A stretch of DNA of 64,000 bases, from the NCBI RefSeq assembly GCF_003058225.1, contig NZ_QBUG01000001.1, positions 558,001-622,000 of the forward strand. Direction: 5' to 3'. The stretch comes from Promicromonospora sp. AC04. Lineage in GTDB: Bacteria; Actinomycetota; Actinomycetes; Actinomycetales; Cellulomonadaceae. Position numbers and translations under genes: made by a program. This document shows positions 41,466 through 50,727 of the stretch, one piece after another. The stretch's first letter is position 1. Each line of letters begins with the position of its first letter. The notes below the pieces were generated by a model. That model was given only the letters and a program-made list of their open reading frames with translations, had not been told where the DNA came from and ran no database searches.

Positions 41466-42749
41466 GTGACACAGGGCATCAGCAGGCGCACGTTGCTGGG
41501 CGCGGCGCTCAGCGGCGGGCTCATCACGCCCTTTCTCGCCGGGTGCGGCGCGCTCGTCCCCGCGTCCAGCGGGCCGCGATCGATCTCCGTGCACACCCAG
41601 CTCAGCGGGGCCGTCGCCGGGGCCCAGGTGTTCTCGGACGTCGTCGCCGACTACCAGCGGCGCTCCGGTCGCACCGTCGCCCTGCTCAAGAACGGGTCCG
41701 ACCTCCCCATCGTCTTCGAGACGAGCACGCTGGCCGGCAAGGCCGCCGACGTCGCGGTGGTCAACATGATGGGCCGCACGCTCTCGTGGACGGGCGCCGG
41801 GGCGACGATCCCCGTAACCGACCTGCTCGACGAGTGGGACCTGCGCGACAAGATCCTCCCCCAGGCGATCAAGGAGTGGACCGACGACGAGGGCCGCCTG
41901 CGCGCGTTCCCGTTCACGCGCACGAACTGGCCCGTGTCGTTCAACACCGGCCTGCTCGAGGAGGCCGGCGTCGAGATCCCCACGACGTCGGACGAGCTCA
42001 TCGCCGTCGCCGACGCGCTGCGGTCGAAGGGCATCGGTCCCGTCACGGTCGGCGGGTCCGACTGGAGCGGCCAGAAGATGTTCCTGCAGATCATCCAGGG
42101 CTTCATCACCGAGGACGAGGCCCGGACCGTCTTCTCGACCGGCAAGCTCTCCGAGAGCGCCGGCGCCCTCGCGGGCGTCGAGCACTTCGTCGAGCTGCGC
42201 GACGCCGGCGTCTTCGTCGACAACGTGCAGGGCTACACCTCGGACTCCGAGCTCACGCAGTTCAACACCCGAAAGGCCGCCATCGTGCCCGCGATGTCCT
42301 CCGCGCTCGCGCTCGTGCCCGCCGAGCGAGCCAAGGAGGTCACGGTCGGCGGGTGGCCCAAGCCGTCCAGCGGCGGCGTGCTCGCCCACCCCAGCGTCAT
42401 CAAGAGCTACAACGGACACGGCATCTGGATCAGCGAGAACGGCCGCGAGAAGCTCGACCTGATCAAGCCGTTCGTGCAGAACCTCTACACCGAGCGGGTG
42501 ACGGACGAGTTCATCCTCGGCTCCGGCCGGGACATGAACCGCGTCACCGACACGGTCAGCAAGGACTTCCCGCTGGTCGCGCAGGGCTCCCGCCTCACGG
42601 ACGACGACGTCACCCCCGTCATGCTGCCCGACCTGCTCATCCCCGACTCCGTCTTCGAACCGATGGTCAAGGTGACCGCCATGGCCTACGGCTCGGCGTC
42701 CGCCGAACGGATCGTCGACTCGTTCGAGAAGGCCTACGACGCGGCCTGA
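41466..42749 (+). CDS. Extracellular solute-binding lipoprotein of a sugar ABC transporter (system 2)
   Basis: 427 residues; GTG at 41466 preceded by AGGAGG. Signal region S-R-R-T-L-L-G with lipobox L-A-G-C near residue 27. Mature domain follows the family 1 fold: A-A-D-V-A-V-V-N near 92-99, F-P-F-T-R-T-N-W-P-V-S-F-N-T near 147-160, and N-R-V-T-D-T near 358. First gene of an operon with two permeases, GH3 and GH125 enzymes, so it probably binds mannose-containing oligosaccharides. Confidence 0.88.
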   Translation: MTQGISRRTLLGAALSGGLITPFLAGCGALVPASSGPRSISVHTQLSGAVAGAQVFSDVVADYQRRSGRTVALLKNGSDLPIVFETSTLAGKAADVAVVNMMGRTLSWTGAGATIPVTDLLDEWDLRDKILPQAIKEWTDDEGRLRAFPFTRTNWPVSFNTGLLEEAGVEIPTTSDELIAVADALRSKGIGPVTVGGSDWSGQKMFLQIIQGFITEDEARTVFSTGKLSESAGALAGVEHFVELRDAGVFVDNVQGYTSDSELTQFNTRKAAIVPAMSSALALVPAERAKEVTVGGWPKPSSGGVLAHPSVIKSYNGHGIWISENGREKLDLIKPFVQNLYTERVTDEFILGSGRDMNRVTDTVSKDFPLVAQGSRLTDDDVTPVMLPDLLIPDSVFEPMVKVTAMAYGSASAERIVDSFEKAYDAA

Positions 42750-42775
42750 CCCGCCCGCGCCAGGAAAGGACTCCC

Positions 42776-43711
42776 ATGACCGCGCTCGTCGAAGCAGGCC
42801 CGGACGCCGCCGTCCGCCCCGCGCTGCCCGGCGGCCCCGCCGGGCCCCGCCGCGGGTCGCTCCGCGACCGTTTCCCCGGCCTGGCCCTGCCCGCGCTCGT
42901 CTGGTACGCGGTGTTCATGATCGGCCCCGTGGTGGCGATGTTCGTGATCGCCTTCCTCTCGTGGCCGGGCATGCTCGAGACCCCCGAGCCCACGGGCCTC
43001 GGCAACTTCGCCCGGGTCTTCGCGGACGAGACCTTCTGGGCGGCCGTGGCGAACTCGGCGATCCAGATAGTCGTCGGGCTGCCGGTCATGATCGTGCTCG
43101 CGTTCCTGCTCGCGTTCTACGTGGTGCAGAAGCCGCGCGGCCACCGTGTGCTGCGGTACCTCCTGTTCATCCCGGCGCTCATCTCGGCGCCGGCCACGGC
43201 AATGGTGTTCTACGCGATGCTCAACCCGGACGGCCTCGTCAACGGCGTCCTGCGCCCGCTCGGGTCCGAGGGCACCGCGTGGCTCGCCGACCCCGGCACG
43301 GCGCTCGGCGCGATCATCGCCGTCGAGCTGTGGAGCGGCATCGGCTACTCGGCAGTGCTGATCGCCTCGCGCCTGGACGGCGTCGACGTCGAGATCGTGC
43401 AGGCCGCACGGATCGACGGCGCCGGCGACTGGCGCCTCGCCTGGCGGATGTACTGGCCGATCGCCCGGGACTTCATCGGCGTCGTAGCGATGCTGCAGTT
43501 CCTGTCGATGCTCTTCAACTCGGCGCAGAGCGTGCTCCTGCTCACCCAGGGCGGCCCGGGCACCTCGACGACGACGCTCGCCTACCTCATCTACCAGAAG
43601 GCGTTCGTCGAGGCCGACCTCGGCTACAGCCAGGCCGTCGGCGTCATCCTCTTCGTGATCGGGCTGCTGGGCATGGGGACGATCCACCGCCTGCTCCGCG
43701 CGACCCACTGA
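42776..43711 (+). CDS. Carbohydrate ABC transporter permease, MalF type (system 2)
   Basis: 311 residues, six helices after a Pro/Gly-rich N-terminus. EAA loop Q-A-A-R-I-D-G-A-G near residues 206-214, then M-Y-W-P-I. L-T-Q-G-G-P-G-T-S-T near 255-264 is the conserved loop before the fifth helix. AGGAAAGGA precedes ATG 42776, 26 bp after the binding-protein stop. Confidence 0.88.
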   Translation: MTALVEAGPDAAVRPALPGGPAGPRRGSLRDRFPGLALPALVWYAVFMIGPVVAMFVIAFLSWPGMLETPEPTGLGNFARVFADETFWAAVANSAIQIVVGLPVMIVLAFLLAFYVVQKPRGHRVLRYLLFIPALISAPATAMVFYAMLNPDGLVNGVLRPLGSEGTAWLADPGTALGAIIAVELWSGIGYSAVLIASRLDGVDVEIVQAARIDGAGDWRLAWRMYWPIARDFIGVVAMLQFLSMLFNSAQSVLLLTQGGPGTSTTTLAYLIYQKAFVEADLGYSQAVGVILFVIGLLGMGTIHRLLRATH

Positions 43712-43737
43712 TCCCCGACCTGCCCAAGGAGACCGCC

Positions 43738-44592
43738 ATGGCCCAGCGCATCGCCGCCCTTCCCTTGCGCGACCGCATCGGCTCGATCACGAGCGGCACG
43801 CTCGCCTGGATCTACGCCGCCCTGCTCCTCGTGCCCTTCTACTACTTCATCGTCTCGTCGTTCAAGACGAACGAGCAGATCTTCGAGTCGCCGCTCGCGC
43901 TGCCGGCCACGTGGGACCTCTCGAACTTCGCCACCGCGATCCAGCAGGCGGAGCTCGGGCTCGCGGTGGCGAACTCCGCGCTCACCACCGTCGCCGCCCT
44001 CGTCCTGACCCTGCTGCTCGCGCTGCCCGCGTCGTTCGCGCTCGCCCGGGCCACCGGACGGGCCGGGAAGATCGTCGAGAGCGTCTTCGCGCTCGGCTTC
44101 CTCATCCCGTCGTTCGCCGCGCTCTTCCCGACGTTCCTGCTCGCCGCGGCGCTCGGCCTCTTCCACACCCGCACGTTCGTGGTGTTCCTCCTGCCGGCGA
44201 CGGCGCTGCCGCTCTCGATAGTCATCCTCACGTCGTTCATGCGCACTATCCCGCGTGAGCTCGAGGAGGCGGCTTCGATGGACGGCGCCTCCTCGCTGCA
44301 GGTGCTGCGCCAGGTCTACCTGCCGATCTGCATCCCCGGCATCGCGACGGTCCTGCTGCTGAACTTTCTGTCGTTCTGGAACGCCTACCTGTACCCGCTG
44401 ATCCTCATCGGCCCCGACACGGCGCAGCGCACCATCCAGGTCGCCCTGCCGACCCTCAAGGTCGACGCAGGCACCGACTACGGCGTGCTCATGGCGGGCA
44501 CCCTGTTCACGCTGCTGCCCGTCTACCTCGTCTACACCGTCCTGCAGCGCCAGATGCAGCGCGCGCTGCTCTCGGGAGCGGTCAAGGGATGA
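43738..44592 (+). CDS. Carbohydrate ABC transporter permease, MalG type (system 2)
   Basis: 284 residues, six helices. EAA loop E-E-A-A-S-M-D-G-A-S near residues 177-186, followed by Y-L-P-I. F-K-T-N-E-Q-I-F near 41-48 and the C-terminal ending are standard for the group. AAGGAG precedes ATG 43738. Its stop overlaps the GH3 start (ATGA), so enzyme and transporter are translationally coupled; again no ATPase gene is present. Confidence 0.88.
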   Translation: MAQRIAALPLRDRIGSITSGTLAWIYAALLLVPFYYFIVSSFKTNEQIFESPLALPATWDLSNFATAIQQAELGLAVANSALTTVAALVLTLLLALPASFALARATGRAGKIVESVFALGFLIPSFAALFPTFLLAAALGLFHTRTFVVFLLPATALPLSIVILTSFMRTIPRELEEAASMDGASSLQVLRQVYLPICIPGIATVLLLNFLSFWNAYLYPLILIGPDTAQRTIQVALPTLKVDAGTDYGVLMAGTLFTLLPVYLVYTVLQRQMQRALLSGAVKG

Positions 44593-47078
44593 CTGTCGCG
44601 ACACCGGTCGCAACGTCCTCGCTGCCGCTGCGGACCCGCATCGGCCAGGTCAACCAGCGCCTCAAGGGCTGGGAGGCGGTGCGCTGGGTCGACGGCGCTC
44701 CGCGGATCACCGACGTGCTGCGCCGGGAGGTCGACCGCTGGGGCGGCCTCGGCGCGATCTACGGCGTGCTCCGCGCGGATCCGTGGTCCGCGGTGCGCTG
44801 GGTCGACGGCATCCCGCCGGAGCGCAGCGCCGAGGCCTACGCCGCCGTCCAGGACCACGTGACGACGTACGGCGACGGGATCCCCGTGCTGTTCGTGGAG
44901 GAGGCGCCGCACGGGCTCATGGCGCTCGGCGGCACGACGCTGCCCGTGAACCTCGCGCTCGGCGCTGGCATGGACGCGGCCCTCACCGAGGAGCTGGGCG
45001 CTGCGGTCGCCGCGGAGGCCCGCGCCCGCGGGACCCACGTCGCGCTCGTCTCCGGCCTCGACGTGCTGCGCGACCCGCGCTGGGGCCGGGCCGAGGAGTG
45101 CTTCTCGGAGGACCCGGCGCTCGCCGCGCTGCTCGTCGCCGCGACGGTGCGGGGCATGCAGGGCACCACGTCTCCTGGCGAGCCGATCGACACGCGGCAC
45201 GTCGCCGTCGTCGCCAAGCACCTCGCCGCCCAGGGGGCGGGCATCGGCGGCCGCAACGGCTCGGGGGCGCCGATCGGGCGCCGAGAGCTCGGGGAGATCC
45301 ACCTGCGCCCGGCCCACGCCGCCGCCCGCGCGGGCGTCGCGGGCTTCATGGCCGCGTACAACGACATCGACGGCGTGCCGTGCAGCGCGAACGAGGAGCT
45401 GCTCACGGGTACTGTCCGCGAGCAGTGGGGCTGGGACGGCGTGGTCATGGCCGACGGCACCGCCATCGACCGGCTCCGCGACAGCTCGCCCGATCCCGCC
45501 TCCGCCGCTGCGCTCGCCCTGCGGGCCGGCGTCGACCTCAGTCTCTGGGACGAGGCGTTCACGCACCTCGAAGCGGCGATCGGGCGGGGGCTCGTCGCGG
45601 AGGCCGTGCTCGATCGCGCCGTCGACCGGGTGCTGGCCCTCAAGCGGCGGCTCGGCCTGTTTGGCGGCGCGGCCGAGGGGGGCGCGGCCGAGGGCGGCGC
45701 GGCAGAGGGCGGCGCGGCAGAGGGCGGCGCGGCAGAGGCCGTCACCGTCAAGCACGACCTCCCGGCGCTCGTAGAGCGGGCCGCCCGGCAGTCGGTGGTC
45801 GTCGTGGACGACGGCGGGCTGCTGCCCCTGCGCGCCGGCGCGACGATCGCGATCGTCGGCCCGAATGCCGACGACCTCGAAGCCCAGCTGGGCGACTACA
45901 CGCCCCCGCGGCCTGTCCCGGACCCTGCCGCCTCGACCGTGCGCTCAGCGCTTGCCGCGCGATTCGGTGACGAACGCGTGCGGTACGCCGAGGGCAGTCG
46001 GCTGCGCGGCCCGCTCGACGACCCCAGCACGCTCCGTGAAGCCAACACATTCCACGAACCCAGCGCCCTCCACGGGCCCAGCGCACCCGGGCCCAGCCCG
46101 CTAGACGAGGTGCAGACCGCGAGCGCCGGCGCTGACGTCGTCGTCGCCGTGCTCGGCGGGTCCAGCCGCCGCGCCTACGACGACGAGTTCGCCGACAACG
46201 GCGCGATCGACGGCCCCGCACGCGACACGACGAACGGCGAGGGCGTGGACCTGTCGTCGATCGAGATCCCCGAGGCGCAGCTCGCGGTGGTGCGGGCCGC
46301 GCGGCAGGCGGGTACGCCCGTGATCGGCGTGGTGATCGACGGTCGCCCGCGCGCGCTCACCGAGCTCCGCTCGCTCGTCGACGCGCTGCTGGTCGCCCCG
46401 TTCCCCGGGCCGACCGGCGGCGCGGCGATCGCCGCGGCCCTCTGTGACGGCACGGCGTCCGGGCGGCTCCCCGCGACGTTCCCTGCGTCGGACGGCACCA
46501 TGCCTGCCGCGCACGACGAGCGGATGGAGACGGCGCGCGGCTACGCCGACACCGACGTGCGGCAGGCGCTCCTGTTCGGCACCGCACACTTTCCCGGCGT
46601 CACCCTGAGCCTGCGCGGCGAGGCGCCGCCCGTCGCCGCTCCCGAGCGACCCGACGGCGGCGTCCCACGCCTGACTGTCACCGCTCCCGATCTACCTGAA
46701 GGCGGCGTCGCGCGGCTGGCCGTCGCCACTTCCGCGCTGGCCGACGGCGGCGTCGCCGGCCTGGCCGTCGAGGTCACCAACGCGAGCGCCGGCGCGGTCT
46801 CCCTCTCCGTGCCGCTCTACGGCCGGCGCCACGAACCGGGGGTCCGGCCGCGCCGGCGTCAGCTGCTCGCGGTGGGAAGGGCGACGGTCGCGGCGGGCGG
46901 TACCGCTACGGTGGCGTTCGAGCTCGGCGTCGACGAGCTCGGGTCGTGGGCGAGCGGCGAGCCGGTCGCCGCGCCCGTCGTGGTCAGCGTCTGGTGCACA
47001 CCGGAGCCGGACCCGCCCGCCGACGCCCTGCAGGTTCGAGTCACCGATGAGAAGGGCACCACCCCATGGGAGCGATGA
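44589..47078 (+). CDS. Glycoside hydrolase family 3 enzyme (intracellular, repeat-bearing)
   Basis: 829 residues. The (beta/alpha)8 domain shows D-P-R-W-G-R near 160-165, K-H-L near 210 and nucleophile Asp289 in V-M-A-D-G, where most family members have S-D-W. The second domain carries N-G-E-G-V-D-L-S-S near 551-559, the acid/base loop position, and a C-terminal FnIII-like domain. The two catalytic domains are joined by a G-G-A-A-E pentapeptide repeat (359-383). The FnIII part contains three successive D/E-G-G-V units. No signal peptide. Likely a beta-glycosidase acting on imported oligosaccharides; sugar specificity unknown. Confidence 0.85.
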   Translation: MTVATPVATSSLPLRTRIGQVNQRLKGWEAVRWVDGAPRITDVLRREVDRWGGLGAIYGVLRADPWSAVRWVDGIPPERSAEAYAAVQDHVTTYGDGIPVLFVEEAPHGLMALGGTTLPVNLALGAGMDAALTEELGAAVAAEARARGTHVALVSGLDVLRDPRWGRAEECFSEDPALAALLVAATVRGMQGTTSPGEPIDTRHVAVVAKHLAAQGAGIGGRNGSGAPIGRRELGEIHLRPAHAAARAGVAGFMAAYNDIDGVPCSANEELLTGTVREQWGWDGVVMADGTAIDRLRDSSPDPASAAALALRAGVDLSLWDEAFTHLEAAIGRGLVAEAVLDRAVDRVLALKRRLGLFGGAAEGGAAEGGAAEGGAAEGGAAEAVTVKHDLPALVERAARQSVVVVDDGGLLPLRAGATIAIVGPNADDLEAQLGDYTPPRPVPDPAASTVRSALAARFGDERVRYAEGSRLRGPLDDPSTLREANTFHEPSALHGPSAPGPSPLDEVQTASAGADVVVAVLGGSSRRAYDDEFADNGAIDGPARDTTNGEGVDLSSIEIPEAQLAVVRAARQAGTPVIGVVIDGRPRALTELRSLVDALLVAPFPGPTGGAAIAAALCDGTASGRLPATFPASDGTMPAAHDERMETARGYADTDVRQALLFGTAHFPGVTLSLRGEAPPVAAPERPDGGVPRLTVTAPDLPEGGVARLAVATSALADGGVAGLAVEVTNASAGAVSLSVPLYGRRHEPGVRPRRRQLLAVGRATVAAGGTATVAFELGVDELGSWASGEPVAAPVVVSVWCTPEPDPPADALQVRVTDEKGTTPWER
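45663..45737 (+). repeat. 15-bp tandem repeat, five copies, in the GH3 linker
   Basis: Five consecutive units of consensus GGCGGCGCGGCAGAG encode G-G-A-A-E at the junction of the barrel and second domain. The last three are identical; the first two differ at one or two bases. Confidence 0.9.
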
Positions 47079-48445
47079 CGCACACGCGCCTGGACCCCGA
47101 GATCACCACGACGCTCCGAGAGGCCGCCGACCTTGTGCGCGCCACGTCCGGCGCGCGCGTCGGCGACATGGTCGAGGCGGCGCTGCTGCGCACCCTCACC
47201 GACACCGTCACCATGGGCGAGGACGGCACGGCGTTCGTCATCACCGGCGACATCCCCGCCATGTGGATGCGCGACTCGACGACGCAGCTGACGCCCTACC
47301 TGCGGTTCCTCGGCTCGTGCCCGCCGCTCGCGGACCTGGTCGCCGCGATCGTGCGCCGCCAGCTCGCCTGCCTGGACCACGACCCGTACGCGAACGCCTT
47401 CAACGACGGGCCGACGGGCGCCCACTACGAACCCGACGATGTCTGCGACGACCCGCACGTCTGGGAGCAGAAGTACGAGATCGACAGCCTCGCCTACCCC
47501 GTCACGCTCGCGCACACGCTGTGGCGCGCGACGGGCCGCACCGACGTCTTCGACAAGCGCGCGCACCGGGTGCTCCGGAAGATCACGCGGCAGCTGCGGA
47601 TCGAGCAGGACCACGACACGTCCGCCTACCGGTTCCAGCGGGACACCGACATCCAGACAGAGACGCTCGCGCGCGACGGCCGCGGCACCGCCGTCGGCCG
47701 CACGGGCATGACGTGGAGCGGGTTCCGCCCCTCGGACGACGCGTGCACCTACGGCTACAACATCCCCGCGAACCTCTTCGCGGCGCAGGCGCTGCTCGCG
47801 ATCGGCGAGATCGCGGAGGAGGTGCTCGACGACGCGGCCCTGGCGGCCGACGCGCGGGCGCTCTCCCGCGAGCTGGTCGCGGGCGTCGCGGAGTTCGGCG
47901 TGGTCGATGCAGTCGACGCGGCAGCCGACGCGGCAGCCGACGCGGCAGCCGACGCCGTCGCCGACGCGGTCGCCGGCGGACGCCGGATCTACGCCTACGA
48001 GGTCGACGGGCTCGGCGGCGTGCTCCGCATGGACGACGCCAACACCCCGTCGCTGCTCTCGCTCCCACTCATCGCGCCCGACGTGTTCGACGAGGACGTC
48101 TGGCGGGCCACGCGCGAGTTCGTGCTGAGCCCCACCAACCCGTACTACTTCACCGGCACGGCGACGAGCGGCATCGGCAGCCCGCACACGGAGCCCGGCC
48201 GGGTCTGGCCGATCGCGCTCGCGATCGAGGCGCTCACGGGCACTCCCGAGGACCGCGTCAGCGTCCTGGACCTCCTCGCCCGGACGGACGGCGGCACCGG
48301 CCGCATGCACGAGTCGTTCGACGCCTCGGACCCGACCGCGTTCTCGCGACCTTGGTTCTCGTGGGCGGACTCGATGTTCTGCGAGCTGGCCCTCGTGGTC
48401 GCGGACGAGGTGACCGCCGGCGTCCTGGAGCCCGACGACGCCTGA
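47066..48445 (+). CDS. Glycoside hydrolase family 125, exo-alpha-1,6-mannosidase
   Basis: 459 residues with strong GH125 signatures in order: T-G-D-I-P-A-M-W-M-R-D-S (about 65-76), Y-E-I-D-S-L-A-Y-P (about 135-143), M-T-W-S-G-F-R-P-S-D-D (215-225), M-D-D-A-N-T-P-S-L-L (about 321-330), Y-F-T-G-T-A-T-S-G-I-G-S-P-H-T (about 361-375) and M-H-E-S-F. The family removes terminal alpha-1,6-mannose with inversion. No signal peptide, so cytoplasmic. The start is either ATG 47066 or ATG 47075, which forms an ATGA overlap with GH3. Its presence is the best clue to the operon's substrate: alpha-mannosides from mannan or N-glycans. Confidence 0.9.
   Translation: MGAMTHTRLDPEITTTLREAADLVRATSGARVGDMVEAALLRTLTDTVTMGEDGTAFVITGDIPAMWMRDSTTQLTPYLRFLGSCPPLADLVAAIVRRQLACLDHDPYANAFNDGPTGAHYEPDDVCDDPHVWEQKYEIDSLAYPVTLAHTLWRATGRTDVFDKRAHRVLRKITRQLRIEQDHDTSAYRFQRDTDIQTETLARDGRGTAVGRTGMTWSGFRPSDDACTYGYNIPANLFAAQALLAIGEIAEEVLDDAALAADARALSRELVAGVAEFGVVDAVDAAADAAADAAADAVADAVAGGRRIYAYEVDGLGGVLRMDDANTPSLLSLPLIAPDVFDEDVWRATREFVLSPTNPYYFTGTATSGIGSPHTEPGRVWPIALAIEALTGTPEDRVSVLDLLARTDGGTGRMHESFDASDPTAFSRPWFSWADSMFCELALVVADEVTAGVLEPDDA
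47915..47974 (+). repeat. 12-bp tandem repeat, five units, inside the GH125 gene
   Basis: Three identical GACGCGGCAGCC units (47915-47950) and two diverged ones encode a D-A-A-A / D-A-V-A run in a surface loop before R-R-I-Y-A-Y-E-V. In frame. Confidence 0.85.
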
Positions 48446-48544
48446 GGTCACGGCGCCGCCAGAGCCCGGCCGGCTGCGACGTCACGGGCGCGTCATCGGT
48501 CGATCGGCGAGAGCGCAGAGCTGCAGGAAGACGCGGTGCGTTTC

Positions 48545-48916
48545 TCAGCGAGGCCAGATGCGGACGGATGCGGACCTGGGGCCCGCCCCCTGCATGATCG
48601 GGACGGCGGAGCTGCCGGGATACTTCGCCTCGTAGGCGGCGTCGATCGCGGCCTCGTCGTCGGTGCCGGCGGCCTCGAACGTCACCTCGATATCGGTGCC
48701 CGCGACCCGGACCTTTCCAGCCTTCTGCGCGACGGCGGCCTGGTACCAGCGGGAGGCCTGCCCGTTGGCGGCGCGGACGTACACCTTGCCGTCGACGACC
48801 AGCGCCCACGTCTGGGTCAGGGTGCCGTAAGTGGTTCCGTCCTCGCGGAACGGGGCCAGGTACAGGTCGGTGTTCGCGGTGATCGCCGCGAGCTGGTCAG
48901 TCGTCCATGCGGCCAT
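48545..48916 (-). CDS. DUF2255-family protein
   Basis: 123 residues; AAGGAGAG precedes ATG 48916. Single small domain: W-T-T-D-Q-L-A-A-I near the start, V-D-G-K-V-Y-V-R-A near 42-50, A-S-R-W-Y-Q-A-A near 54-61 and Y-E-A-K-Y-P-G-S near 95-102, the pattern of DUF2255 proteins, which often resemble nitroreductase/F420-binding split-barrel folds. Function unknown. Last gene of a run with two SDRs; a 91-bp gap separates it from the nearer one. Confidence 0.78.
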   Translation of the reverse strand: MAAWTTDQLAAITANTDLYLAPFREDGTTYGTLTQTWALVVDGKVYVRAANGQASRWYQAAVAQKAGKVRVAGTDIEVTFEAAGTDDEAAIDAAYEAKYPGSSAVPIMQGAGPRSASVRIWPR

Positions 48917-49007
48917 GATGTCTCTCCTTGAGGTGCGTACGGAATGAGGTGCGTGCGGAACAGGGTGCGCCGGGCGGCCCGGCGCACCCCGGGGATGCTT
49001 GGATGCG

Positions 49008-49775
49008 TCAGGCCTGGTCGGTGGGCATGACCCACAGCTCGGCGATGGACGCGTGCCGGGGGCGCGTGACCATGTAGGCGATACCGTCGGCGATGTCCTG
49101 CGGCGCGAGCGTCTCGGTGCTCTCGTAGAAGGCGTCGATGTCGTCGCGCATCGCGCCGCTGTTGTGCGAGCCGAGCTCGGTGGCAACGCCGCCGGGCTCC
49201 AGCACGCCGACCCGGACGTGCTTCTTGGTGACCTCCTGGCGCAGCGACTCGGTGAAGCCGTTCACGCCGAACTTGGTGAGGTTGTAGACGCCGTAGTTCG
49301 CCCAGGCCACCCGGCCTGCGATCGAGCTGATGTTCACGACGTCGGCCACCCGCCGCACGTCGTCCTCGGCGGCCTTCAGGAGGTGGGGCAGGGCCGCGTT
49401 GGTCGTGTACAGCAGGCCCCGCACGTTGATCGCGAGCATCCGCTCCCACTCCTCGACGTCAGCGCCGACGACCGGGCCGAGGAGCATCAGGCCCGCGTTG
49501 TTGACCAGCACGTCGAGGCGACCGAACCGGTCGGCCACGGTCTGGACGGCTGCCTCGGCCTGGGTGCGGTCGGTGATGTCGGCCTCGATGGCCAGGGCCG
49601 TGCCGCCGTCCTCCTCGATCTGCGCGGCGAGGGTGTCGAGCCGGTCGGCCCGGCGAGCCACGAGCGCGACGGACGCGCCCTCCTCGGCCAGACGGCGAGC
49701 CGTCGCCTCACCGATGCCACTGCTGGCACCCGTGACGAGGGCGACCGTGCCGGCAAGAGGGGATGTCGATGTCAT
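49008..49775 (-). CDS. Short-chain dehydrogenase
   Basis: 255 residues. TGASSGIG at 15-22, N-N-A-G near 91-94, catalytic Ser in N-I-S-S near 147-150 and Y-N-L-T-K near 163-167 (Tyr163, Lys167). Cofactor residues A-R-R after strand 2 favour NADP. Substrate unknown. It follows a second SDR by 24 bp in the same orientation and probably shares its promoter and the dyad at 50728-50771. Confidence 0.87.
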   Translation of the reverse strand: MTSTSPLAGTVALVTGASSGIGEATARRLAEEGASVALVARRADRLDTLAAQIEEDGGTALAIEADITDRTQAEAAVQTVADRFGRLDVLVNNAGLMLLGPVVGADVEEWERMLAINVRGLLYTTNAALPHLLKAAEDDVRRVADVVNISSIAGRVAWANYGVYNLTKFGVNGFTESLRQEVTKKHVRVGVLEPGGVATELGSHNSGAMRDDIDAFYESTETLAPQDIADGIAYMVTRPRHASIAELWVMPTDQA

Positions 49776-49799
49776 GAGAATGCTCTCTGTCGAGGGGGA

Positions 49800-50645
49800 T
49801 CAGGCGTCGTAGGTCAGGGAGGCGGACAGCTCGCGGTTCGCGTCGAGCTGCCCCTGGATGGTGGCGAGGTTCTGCTCGACCCCGGCCGTCGCGTCCGCGC
49901 CGGCCACGAACCGCAGCGGCAGCTCCGCGGAGTCGGAGAGGGTGACCAGGGCCTGGGCGAGCTTCTTGGGGTCGCCGCCCTGCTGGCCGTGCATGCCCTT
50001 CCAGGCCGCGATGGTCTGGGCGGTGCGCTCGGCGTAGTCCTCGACGTCCAGCTCGGGCCAGATGGTCGAGGAACCCTCCACGAGCAGCTCGGTGCGGAAG
50101 AAGCCGGGCTCCACGGCCATCGTCGAGATGCCGAACGGCGCGAGGTCGAACCGCAGGGACTCCATCCACCCTTCGAGCGCGAACTTGGAGGCGGCGTACG
50201 CGGCGGTGAACTCCCCGCCGATCAGGCCCGCGGAGGAGGTGATCGTGATGACCTGGCCGGACCGCTGGGCGCGCATGACCGGCAGGATCGCGCGGGTCAC
50301 GTTCAGCGGACCGAAGAAGTTGGTCTCCATCTGCGCGCGGAACTGCTCGGGGCTGATGTTCTCGAAGTAGCCGGCATAGAAGTTGCCGGCGTTGTTGACG
50401 AGAACGTCGATGCGGCCGAAGCGCTCGACGGCCGCCTCGGCGGCAGCGGTCGCCGCGCCGGGGTCGGTGATGTCGAGGGAGACGGCGAGCAGGTTCTCGT
50501 GCTCGCCGAGCGCGGCGAGCACACGCTCGGCGCTGCGGCCCGTGGCGACCACGGAGTGCCCCGCGGCGAGAGCGGCGTGGGCTATATCGATGCCCATGCC
50601 CCGGCCGGCGCCGGTGATGAACCAGACCTTGCTGTTGTCAACCAT
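49800..50645 (-). CDS. Short-chain dehydrogenase
   Basis: 281 residues. TGAGRGMG at 11-18, N-N-A-G near 84-87, Ser in I-T-S-S-A-G near 137 and Y-A-A-S-K near 149-153. The longer C-terminus (I-W-P-E-L-D then a helical tail) resembles the subgroup that includes 3-ketosteroid and retinol-like oxidoreductases. First gene of a transcript with the next SDR and the DUF2255 gene; a TATAAA lies about 95 bp upstream inside a nested dyad. Confidence 0.87.
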   Translation of the reverse strand: MVDNSKVWFITGAGRGMGIDIAHAALAAGHSVVATGRSAERVLAALGEHENLLAVSLDITDPGAATAAAEAAVERFGRIDVLVNNAGNFYAGYFENISPEQFRAQMETNFFGPLNVTRAILPVMRAQRSGQVITITSSAGLIGGEFTAAYAASKFALEGWMESLRFDLAPFGISTMAVEPGFFRTELLVEGSSTIWPELDVEDYAERTAQTIAAWKGMHGQQGGDPKKLAQALVTLSDSAELPLRFVAGADATAGVEQNLATIQGQLDANRELSASLTYDA

Positions 50646-50727
50646 GTGCTTTCCTCTGTCTGTTCACCGGGCCCGTCCGGCCGGTGATGTTGTGCGGATG
50701 CCTCCAGTCAAGGTCGCTCTCAGGCGC

